A stretch of 59,071 nt of DNA, from contig NZ_PQVF01000019.1 of assembly GCF_002920915.1 (NCBI RefSeq), positions 3,392 through 62,462 of the forward strand, in the 5' to 3' direction. Both the position numbers and the translations under genes were made by a program. The notes beneath the pieces were generated by a model. The model searched no databases, was not told the DNA's origin, and saw only the letters and a list, made by a program, of their open reading frames with translations. Positions 52,831-59,071 of this stretch are shown here, one piece after another. This stretch comes from Solitalea longa (lineage in GTDB: Bacteria > Bacteroidota > Bacteroidia > Sphingobacteriales > Sphingobacteriaceae). Each line of letters opens with the position of its first letter. Within the stretch, counting starts at the first letter, position 1.

Positions 52831-53916
52831 TTAAAACTGATATACAGCCGACAATAAGAAACTGGTGTTGTTTTTAAAACCTTCCCCATTTAAGTCAGAA
52901 TAAATCTCTTCACTCGCAGACTCGTATCTGATTTCGGGCATAATCATTAATGAGCTAACTTTTAAGTTAAGTGTTACGGTATTAGCCCACACATGGCCCC
53001 CAGCTGCAGCACTTGCAAACACATTCGATTGGTCCTTATCATCATAGTATTCCGACCGTAGTGTGACTCCCCAAACTTTTGGTGCATCATAATTAACATA
53101 TAAAGCAGCGCCCCACCAGCTTTTCTTTCCTGTTTGAGTAAAGCTATCTTTATAATCAAAATTGGCAACGGTACCATTAGCTCCCAGCGAAAAGCTATTA
53201 TTTATTTTTTGCGTTAAAACAACATCAAACTGAGATACCATAGCAGAATCAGTACCACGCTTCCCTGCTAATGCGTTAAAGTATCCTTTAAAGTTCCCAC
53301 TTGAAGATCCATAGCTCAATTGTCCTATGAACGTTTTATATTTAGTTCCTTCTTGTAACATTGCGGTTTTAAAATCGGTAGGATCAACTACTCCAACCAT
53401 TACACCCACACGGTCAAATACCAGATCAGCCTTTAAACCTGTATGAAAAAAGGGGCCGTATGAAAACATGTACGACATACTATAATTACGGTTCAAATAC
53501 GGATCAACCAACTCATAGCCAATATGAGTTGTCCAGCTACCCATTGAAAACTTTACCCATTCTGCCGGTGCATAGGTAATAAACAACTGTTTCAACATAA
53601 TTTGGCTGTTCACATCGTTATATGCAAACTGATCGGCTCTTGAACCAAAACCTAAATCACCTACAAAACTCACTTTATCTCCCTGATGTTCAACCTTTGC
53701 CGAAAGCATACCTAATTCAAATGAGTTGTGAGTATTGGTAAAACTTGTATAGGTATTTGCGGGGTTCTTTCTGAAATCGTATTTAAAATAAACATCTGCA
53801 GAACCTGAGAATTTAAAGAAGGGCTTTTTTTCAGTCGCTGTAGTTGTATCGGTTTGAGCGTAGGAGTAACTTCCGCTCGCCAGCATGATGGCAATTGCGT
53901 AAAATTTTCTTATCAT
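52831..53916 (-). CDS. Outer-membrane porin-like beta-barrel (BBP2 type)
   Basis: A 361-residue outer-membrane protein with a signal peptide (MIRKFYAIAIMLASGSYSYAQ) and alternating amphipathic strands that end in the expected C-terminal aromatic residue (...SAVYQF). Segments FSGSADVYFKYDFRKNP, FVGDLGFGSRAD and LFITYAPAEWVKFSMGSW are typical of the putative beta-barrel porin-2 family. It lies downstream of amtB in one unit, an arrangement common in Bacteroidota, so it is probably used for ammonium or small-solute passage across the outer membrane. Expression may depend on nitrogen status, but no binding site was identified. Confidence 0.82.
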   Translation of the reverse strand: MIRKFYAIAIMLASGSYSYAQTDTTTATEKKPFFKFSGSADVYFKYDFRKNPANTYTSFTNTHNSFELGMLSAKVEHQGDKVSFVGDLGFGSRADQFAYNDVNSQIMLKQLFITYAPAEWVKFSMGSWTTHIGYELVDPYLNRNYSMSYMFSYGPFFHTGLKADLVFDRVGVMVGVVDPTDFKTAMLQEGTKYKTFIGQLSYGSSSGNFKGYFNALAGKRGTDSAMVSQFDVVLTQKINNSFSLGANGTVANFDYKDSFTQTGKKSWWGAALYVNYDAPKVWGVTLRSEYYDDKDQSNVFASAAAGGHVWANTVTLNLKVSSLMIMPEIRYESASEEIYSDLNGEGFKNNTSFLLSAVYQF

Positions 53917-53941
53917 TGTATAGCAGATTTTGTTTGTTAAT

Positions 53942-53997
53942 AGGTACGGTATTGAAACTATGGTCAGATAGTTTTATTAATACCGTACCTTTTTTTA
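53942..53997. other. Long hairpin between amtB and the porin gene
   Basis: Outer arms AGGTACGGTATT (53942-53953) and AATACCGTACCT (53979-53990), inner arms AAACTAT (53955-53961) and ATAGTTT (53968-53974). A T7 tract follows on the plus strand only, so it terminates plus-strand (antisense) transcripts better than the amtB mRNA. For the minus-strand mRNA it may act as an attenuation or processing hairpin. Confidence 0.75.
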
Positions 53998-54030
53998 TTT
54001 ATTTCTCTTTCTCAACCAATTAACATTGCT

Positions 54031-55416
54031 TTAAAGAACTACCGTCTCAGCAGAATCTTTATCAATTAAGGCTCCGTTATTATCAATTAACAGCGTGCCT
54101 TGCACATATTTTTCTCCGTGTTGAGTTTCATCCAGCCCTTTTTCTTCTTCCCCTTGCGATACTCTGATCGGATTCAATAAGTCGATTACTTTGAAAATAA
54201 TCAAAGAAACTGTGAAGCTATAGGCTACAACAATGGCAAGACCTTTTAACTGAGAGATGAATAACGCTGTTTCACCATACCATAAACCAGTACCACCAAC
54301 GGCATTCACATTTTTAGTTGCAAATATTCCGGTTAAGATCATTCCCATCATACCACCTAAGCCATGGCAAGGAAATACATCCAGGGTATCATCGATTCCT
54401 GATTTTTCTTTCCAGTAAACGGCAAGGTTAGAAACAATAGCTGCAACTAAACCGATAATAGCACTTTGCGGAATGGCAACAAATCCGGCAGCTGGAGTAA
54501 TAGCTACCAAACCTACTACAGCACCAATACAAAAGCCCAATACACTAGGTTTCTTGCCTCTTGCATAATCGAAGAACATCCAGGCTAGTCCTGCAACTGC
54601 TGAAGCAGTATTTGTAGTAGCGAATGCTGAAGTAGCTAAATCGTTAGCAGCTAAGGCAGAACCTGCATTGAAGCCGAACCAACCGAACCATAGCAAACCG
54701 GTTCCTAAAATCACATAAGGAACGTTTGCAGGCTGCACTTCTTTTGATTTTCTACGTTTAAGAACAATAGCTCCTGCTAAAGCTGCACATCCAGCCGAAA
54801 TATGAACAACAGTACCACCTGCAAAATCTAACACTCCCATTTTAAACAGGATGCCGTCAGGGTGCCATGTCCAATGCGCGATAGGAGCATAAATAAATAA
54901 AGAGAATAAAACGATAAACGCCAGATAGGAAGTAAAACGAATCCGTTCAGCAACAGCTCCCACCACCAATGCTGGAGTGATAATCGCAAATTTCATTTGA
55001 AATAAGGCGAATAACAACAAAGGAATAGTTGGTGCCAGACTCCATGGAGCTGAGCTATTCACATTCTTAAAAAAGAAAAATGATGTTGGATCGCCAATGA
55101 AGCCATTGTTTGAGGTTCCAAATGACAGGCTAAATCCAATCGCAACCCACAAAACACTGATAATTCCGGTAGCAACAAAACTTTTAATCATGGTGCTGAT
55201 CACGTTTTTACGGTTAACCATTCCCCCATAAAAGAAAGAAAGGCCCGGAGTCATTAAAAATACCAGCGAGGCAGCAACAATTACCCAGGCAATATCTGCA
55301 GAATTATACTTAGATGTATCTGCGAAGTTTGGCAATGAGGGTACGAACATTGCCAAAATGGCCACCAATGCCAAAATTGTGAACGGTAGCAATCGACTTA
55401 GTGAAAATTTTTCCAT
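54031..55416 (-). CDS. amtB: Ammonium transporter (Amt/MEP family)
   Basis: A 461-residue channel of eleven predicted helices for ammonium or ammonia. The family's hallmarks are MTPGLSFFYGGMVNRKN, DFAGGTVVHISAGCAAL (His205, first twin His) and DVFPCHGLGGMMGMILTGIFA (His351, second). The N-terminus has an uncleaved-looking first helix and a short periplasmic segment. The C-terminal tail (EEEKGLDETQHGEKYVQG) keeps the usual cytosolic form. No glnK lies in the unit, unlike most bacteria. A porin follows. A -7 box (TAGCTTTG) is at 55461-55468, 44 bases upstream. Confidence 0.95.
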   Translation of the reverse strand: MEKFSLSRLLPFTILALVAILAMFVPSLPNFADTSKYNSADIAWVIVAASLVFLMTPGLSFFYGGMVNRKNVISTMIKSFVATGIISVLWVAIGFSLSFGTSNNGFIGDPTSFFFFKNVNSSAPWSLAPTIPLLLFALFQMKFAIITPALVVGAVAERIRFTSYLAFIVLFSLFIYAPIAHWTWHPDGILFKMGVLDFAGGTVVHISAGCAALAGAIVLKRRKSKEVQPANVPYVILGTGLLWFGWFGFNAGSALAANDLATSAFATTNTASAVAGLAWMFFDYARGKKPSVLGFCIGAVVGLVAITPAAGFVAIPQSAIIGLVAAIVSNLAVYWKEKSGIDDTLDVFPCHGLGGMMGMILTGIFATKNVNAVGGTGLWYGETALFISQLKGLAIVVAYSFTVSLIIFKVIDLLNPIRVSQGEEEKGLDETQHGEKYVQGTLLIDNNGALIDKDSAETVVL

Positions 55417-55868
55417 AATTAAACAGTTAACAGGTTGAAATATTTAATTTTATTAGGTTACAAAGCTAAATTTCAAAACAAAATTCCTTAAAAACAAATC
55501 AACTCAAAAGAATATATAGAAAAACAACTAATTTTTAAGCAAAAAACATGACTAATCTTTGCAATTATTTGAATTTTTAACACAAATATTAGTGTAACAG
55601 AAACACTATCTATATTTTTTATAAGTTTTTATTGAAGAAATCATAAAAATCACCATTTTGAATATTTTTTATTTAAAAAACTGAATATTTTATCAAATCA
55701 ACACTAAAAACACATGCAATTTGATAGATTTTTTATTTTTTTTCATTTTTTATATAAAAAACCAATCAAATAAAACCAAACAAACATTTATAAATCAAAG
55801 CATAATTGATTTGACTTATAAATTGGATTGTTTTGCGTATTTTCCTTATTAAAACTCATCTTTTCCAT
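55417..55868. other. AT-rich intergenic region between amtB and the MscS gene
   Basis: About 450 bp of very AT-rich sequence between divergent genes, with several T- and A-runs. The amtB -7 box is the only recognisable element; I see no gene, RNA or clear repeat. Confidence 0.5.
55461..55468 (-). promoter_or_regulatory. -7 box upstream of amtB
   Basis: On the minus strand TAGCTTTG (TAnnTTTG), 44 bases before the ATG. Nothing like an NtrC or sigma-54 site (GG-N10-GC) is visible. Confidence 0.45.
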
Positions 55869-57491
55869 ATGAATACCCGAAGTTTGGTCCTACTTTTGGG
55901 ATTATGTATATTCTTTAATACTGTTAATGCCCAAAAACGGGATTCGATAGAAGCTCCCATAGTTTTGAGCAATGACACCCTTTTTTTCATTTACAATGAT
56001 TTTGAAGGCGTTAGTATAAAGGAACGAGCCCGGCTAATTAATTCGAGGCTTGAAAAGCTCCTAAACGAACCTAATTTCACAATCGATTCGCTAAAACATA
56101 TTGAACGTGAAGGCATTTCAAGAATATACTATGCTGATACACCACTTTTGATGGTTACCGACAAAGACTCCCATAAAGCTGGTATTCCGCGAAAAGAGTT
56201 GGCAACACAATATTTTGAAGCTATTAAATCGGCTTTTATTGATTTAAATACAGGAAAAAGCTTAGGAAATCTGTTTATTCAGGTATTAGAGGTTCTAGGT
56301 GTAATATTCATTGTTGGAATGCTTATCTTTTTCATTAATAAGTTCTTCCGATTTTTACAAATACGATTACTAAAATATACCAAATTAAGGCTTAATGAAT
56401 TCCAAAGGAAAAAGGGCATAGAAATAAATTATACCGAACGTATTCTTCCTCTCATTTCGGGCATTGTAAAAGTTATTAAGTTGTCGTTACTTATTCTTAT
56501 TATTTATCTCACGCTTCCTGTTCTATTCAGTATTTTTCCTTGGACACAGCCCATTGCCGACAAACTACTCACCTATTTATTAAATCCTTTAAAAAATATC
56601 TTACTGGCAGTAATTCATTATATACCTAACCTGCTTACCATTATCGTAATCTATCTCGTAACCCGATACATTATTCAATTGTTCCATTTCTTGGCAGAAG
56701 AAGTAGCCAACGGCACTATTAAAATTCCTAAATTTTATCCCGACTGGGCTATGCCAACCTTCAACATAATACGTTTTCTGTTATACGCATTCATGTTTGT
56801 GGTGATATTTCCGTATTTACCTGGCTCTGATTCTAAAATTTTTCAGGGAGTAACTGTTTTTATAGGAGTTTTACTTTCGCTAGGCTCATCCTCAGCTATT
56901 TCTAATATCGTTTCTGGTGTAGTGTTAACTTATATGAGGCCCTTTAAGATAGGTGATCGGGTTAAAATTGGAGAAGAGATCGGTGATGTGATTGAAAAAA
57001 ATCTATTGATAACACGAATAAGAACGATTAAGAATGAAGATATCACCATTCCAAACTCTACAATTTTATCAAGCCCCTCCACTAATTATTCATCTTCAGC
57101 AAAGGACCTGGGGCTTATCCTGCACACTACAATAACATTAACTTATGACACTCCGTGGAAGCATATCAATGAACTAATGATAAGTGCTGCCTTAAACACA
57201 GAAGGAATTCTAAAGCAACCTACTCCTTTTGTTTTGCAAACAGCTTTAAATGACTTTTACGTGAGTTATGAGATAAATGCTTATACCGATTTGCCACAAC
57301 AAATGGCGGGAATCTATTCGGAGCTACATAAAAACTTACAAGATATGTTTAATGAGGCGGGGTTAGAAATCATGTCTCCGCATGTATTCGCGGTAAGAGA
57401 TGGAAATATGATTCAGATACCTGATGCCTACAAGCCAAAAGATTATCAGAAAACAGGTTTTAAAATTGAAGGAGACAGTGGTAAAAAATAA
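55869..57491 (+). CDS. MscS family mechanosensitive channel
   Basis: A 540-residue inner-membrane channel. A signal peptide (MNTRSLVLLLGLCIFFNTVNAQ) and a periplasmic domain of about 120 residues precede at least four helices; the pore helix and MscS signature lie at SAISNIVSGVVLTYMRPFKIGDRVKIGEEIGDVIEKNLLITR. The C-terminal cytosolic vestibule region is present, with PNSTILSSPSTNYSS. The start at 55869 is preferred as an upstream ATG at 55833 would precede the signal peptide. It opens on osmotic down-shock. A terminator follows and serves the convergent desaturase gene too. Confidence 0.92.
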   Translation: MNTRSLVLLLGLCIFFNTVNAQKRDSIEAPIVLSNDTLFFIYNDFEGVSIKERARLINSRLEKLLNEPNFTIDSLKHIEREGISRIYYADTPLLMVTDKDSHKAGIPRKELATQYFEAIKSAFIDLNTGKSLGNLFIQVLEVLGVIFIVGMLIFFINKFFRFLQIRLLKYTKLRLNEFQRKKGIEINYTERILPLISGIVKVIKLSLLILIIYLTLPVLFSIFPWTQPIADKLLTYLLNPLKNILLAVIHYIPNLLTIIVIYLVTRYIIQLFHFLAEEVANGTIKIPKFYPDWAMPTFNIIRFLLYAFMFVVIFPYLPGSDSKIFQGVTVFIGVLLSLGSSSAISNIVSGVVLTYMRPFKIGDRVKIGEEIGDVIEKNLLITRIRTIKNEDITIPNSTILSSPSTNYSSSAKDLGLILHTTITLTYDTPWKHINELMISAALNTEGILKQPTPFVLQTALNDFYVSYEINAYTDLPQQMAGIYSELHKNLQDMFNEAGLEIMSPHVFAVRDGNMIQIPDAYKPKDYQKTGFKIEGDSGKK

Positions 57492-57492
57492 A

Positions 57493-57515
57493 AAAACCGG
57501 GCTTAACCCGGTTTT
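57493..57515. terminator. Terminator between the MscS gene and the desaturase gene
   Basis: AAAACCGGG (57493-57501), 5-base loop, CCCGGTTTT (57507-57515); A- and T-runs on either side make it usable in both directions. Confidence 0.85.
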
Positions 57516-57524
57516 CTATATTAT

Positions 57525-58502
57525 TTAAGCGTGAATCCACGAAAATTTATATTCAAGTGTAGGAGTTTTCATCCGCTCAGCCACCCTGTTTAAACGATCA
57601 GGCAATGCAATTAAATAATCGCGGGCCTTTTCACCGGCATCATTTAATCCTGTTAACTGATCCAATTTCCACTCATCAACTAAATCTTTCAAAATATCAG
57701 TATAATCAGTAGCTGTATAAACACCTAAGCGTTGTGCAGCATCGGTAAAATGACCAAACGTTTGACCGATCTTCAGCCCCATCTCGCGAAGAAAATGTGC
57801 AGGCATAACAATCTTTTTGCGCATCATGTCTTCAAAGGCTAACAACATCTCATTAGGATCAATTTCCAAAATACGGGCAACAAATGCTTTATAGGCTTTT
57901 GCATGACGAGCCTCATCGGCAGCAATATGACCACATAACTTAGCCATTAAAGTATCCCCCTGTTGTTTAGCGAACTGAGCTACACGACGATGCGATAAAT
58001 TGGTGGCAGTTTCCTGAAAACTGGTATAAATAAAGTTGCGATAAGGATCCTTATCAGTACCAATATCAAAGCCATCAGCTATAAGATATTGTGTAGAAAT
58101 TTCCATTTTACGCATATCAACCCGACCCGACAGGTACAAATAAGTATTCAATGCCGCTCCATGGCGATTCTCTTCAGCTGTCCAGGCTCTAACCCATTTA
58201 CTCCAAGGTCCATTACGATCTTGTGAAACATGCTCTATCCCTGCCAACCATGTTTCGTATGTAGGTAGGGCCTCTTCTGTAATAGTATCTCCAATTAAAA
58301 CAGCAACTAAATCATACGATAATTCCTTAGCGCTATCTTGCAGTTGTTTTACTTCTTCAAAAAAATTCTCTGAGCTTGCAACCGGCAGTAAATCTGCTGG
58401 CTGCCATATTTTATCAACTGGCGTAAGAAAATCATTGTAAGCATCTTGAATATACTTTTCAATATGTTTCATTACCTCCAAACGTGACAACGAAAAATTC
58501 AT
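57525..58502 (-). CDS. Acyl-ACP desaturase (soluble, diiron)
   Basis: A 325-residue enzyme that inserts a double bond in acyl-ACP, giving unsaturated fatty acids. Diiron ligands are seen in EENRH (110-114), a Glu at 164 in FQETATNLSH, and DEARH (196-200). This is the plant-type stearoyl-ACP-desaturase family, which needs oxygen and ferredoxin. With icmF, fabI, fabV and coaBC in the same window, lipid metabolism is well represented. It is convergent with the MscS gene and transcribed alone; a palindromic GTTTTCGAAAAC at 58642-58653 lies about 140 bases upstream. Confidence 0.92.
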   Translation of the reverse strand: MNFSLSRLEVMKHIEKYIQDAYNDFLTPVDKIWQPADLLPVASSENFFEEVKQLQDSAKELSYDLVAVLIGDTITEEALPTYETWLAGIEHVSQDRNGPWSKWVRAWTAEENRHGAALNTYLYLSGRVDMRKMEISTQYLIADGFDIGTDKDPYRNFIYTSFQETATNLSHRRVAQFAKQQGDTLMAKLCGHIAADEARHAKAYKAFVARILEIDPNEMLLAFEDMMRKKIVMPAHFLREMGLKIGQTFGHFTDAAQRLGVYTATDYTDILKDLVDEWKLDQLTGLNDAGEKARDYLIALPDRLNRVAERMKTPTLEYKFSWIHA

Positions 58503-58838
58503 TTATAGTTTGAGTTTAAGTTTAAAACACTTTATATGCACTTAGCATTCAAGGGTTAAAGGTAGACAATATTAAATAGGTTGAGGAATTAAATCAAAAA
58601 TTAAAAAAAAGGATACTTATCATTGTTATTTAATAAAATAAGTTTTCGAAAACATAGATCCAGTGAATATTAATATCCTTCGTCCCGTTATCCATTCCAA
58701 GTCCTCACACCAAGCCATCGGCTACTGCTTCGTTCCGGGCTTTCCATTACAATCGGGTTTAGAGTGGTTAGGGTAGACTGTTATTTCGATGATTGGTTTT
58801 ATTGATTTATTGTTTTATTGTTCTATTGTTAAAAAATA
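58503..58838. other. Intergenic region upstream of the desaturase gene
   Basis: No gene. It contains the 12-bp palindrome GTTTTCGAAAAC at 58642-58653, a possible operator for the desaturase gene, and from about 58679 to 58775 a stretch with markedly higher GC than its surroundings (for example CATCGGCTACTGC and TTCCGGGCTTTCC) that resembles dispersed repeat sequence rather than a gene. Confidence 0.45.
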
Positions 58839-58907
58839 AACCACAGAGTAGCACCGGGTTACACAAAGTCATTCCAACTCCGTGTACCACTGTGCAACCC
58901 TGTGGTT
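58839..58907. repeat. Long imperfect inverted repeat (hairpin element)
   Basis: Arms of 31 bases (58839-58869 and 58877-58907) start and end with AACCACAG/CTGTGGTT; about 22 of 31 positions pair, and the loop is 7 bases. It is of the same kind as CCACAGAG-type palindromic intergenic repeats of many bacteria. No T-run follows. Confidence 0.72.
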
Positions 58908-58965
58908 AGTAAATAATTTCACCATTTCACAATACAACCATTTAGCCCTTTAGCCAGGTCCCTAA

Positions 58966-59000
58966 ACAAACAAAGCCCCTTGGCGTGAACCAAGAGGCTT
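58966..59000 (-). terminator. Terminator of the rRNA operon
   Basis: On the minus strand AAGCCTCTTGG (59000-58990) pairs with CCAAGGGGCTT (58983-58973) with one G-U/mismatch, followed by a T-rich TGTTTGTTT. It starts about 10 bases after the 5S 3' end. Confidence 0.85.
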
Positions 59001-59009
59001 GTATAAAAA

Positions 59010-59071
59010 TCGGCACCGACCTACTCTCCCACCTGTTACGGCAGTACCATCGGCTCTGGCGGGCTTAACTT
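59010..59071 (-). rRNA. rrf: 5S ribosomal RNA, 3' part (partial, runs off the window)
   Basis: On the minus strand the sequence contains GCCGATGGTACTGCCGTAAC, then GGTGGGAGAGTAGGTCGGTGCCG, the canonical 3' half of bacterial 5S rRNA. Only about 62 of some 110 nucleotides are inside; the 5' part and, by usual order, 23S and 16S lie to the right. A terminator follows at 58966-59000. Confidence 0.93.

Noticed and set aside
1-59071. Possible CRISPR array, prophage, transposon, secretion or biosynthetic gene cluster
   Set aside because: No regularly spaced repeats, integrase, transposase, phage structural genes or large modular enzymes are seen; the hairpin repeats are dispersed and unlike CRISPR.

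Overview
The window is AT-rich chromosomal DNA from a Bacteroidota bacterium, most likely of the Sphingobacteriales (Solitalea/Pedobacter-like). The evidence is the gene order bamD-rpoZ-coaBC-DUF4835-recN, many short-signal lipoproteins with a Ser-Cys lipobox, the near absence of Shine-Dalgarno sequences, and repeated TAnnTTTG -7 boxes, which are the hallmark of the primary sigma factor of this phylum. Almost everything is core metabolism and housekeeping. I see no phage, transposase, CRISPR array, defence island or tRNA. A rRNA operon on the minus strand enters at the right edge; only the 3' half of its 5S gene is inside the window.

Layout. 0.3-5.5 kb: outer-membrane assembly (bamD), RNA polymerase omega, CoA synthesis (coaBC), a DUF4835 protein and recN. 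5.6-9.3 kb: two unrelated enoyl-ACP reductases, fabV and fabI, either side of a DUF4403 lipoprotein. 9.3-14.3 kb: a DUF922 protein, a thioredoxin-like lipid-anchored protein, dtd, a GxxExxY gene bracketed by inverted repeats, a MazG-like pyrophosphohydrolase, comB, gcvT and a small orphan gene. 14.4-19.8 kb (minus): rnhB with a GAF-SpoIIE phosphatase, an OppC-type permease, and a glycosyltransferase overlapping a flippase-like membrane protein. 19.9-25.2 kb: ruvC, a HIT protein, greA with a leader terminator, a 2-hydroxyacid dehydrogenase, rsmA, pdxA and a guanine-deaminase-like enzyme. 25.2-31.5 kb: a candidate small RNA, GDPD, a small lipoprotein, clpC and ettA. 31.6-41.6 kb: an orphan 7TM histidine kinase, a YkuK-like protein, a beta-barrel lipoprotein, htpG, an uncharacterised 602-residue protein, a radical SAM protein, an SDR and a four-helix membrane protein. 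41.7-52.6 kb: fused isobutyryl-CoA mutase icmF, a CotH-like lipoprotein, a cytochrome c/cupin pair, a frameshifted GNAT gene, a metal-binding periplasmic protein, two unknown proteins, and a VOC/SRPBCC pair. 52.8-59 kb: a porin-amtB unit, an MscS channel, an acyl-ACP desaturase, a non-coding stretch with a hairpin repeat, and the 5S rRNA.

Themes. Fatty-acid and CoA metabolism recurs (coaBC, fabV, fabI, icmF, acyl-ACP desaturase, GDPD). So do protein and translation quality control (clpC, htpG, ettA, dtd, greA) and DNA repair (recN, ruvC, rnhB). No obviously new multi-gene system is visible. The most interesting material is non-coding: a promoter-hairpin-terminator unit that looks like an 80-nt small RNA, a terminator hairpin in the greA leader, and a set of unrelated palindromic intergenic repeats, one pair of which brackets the GxxExxY gene. 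Several -7 boxes also sit only 4-5 bases before a start codon, which suggests leaderless mRNAs. Among proteins, the 602-residue cysteine-bearing protein is the best candidate for a new enzyme.
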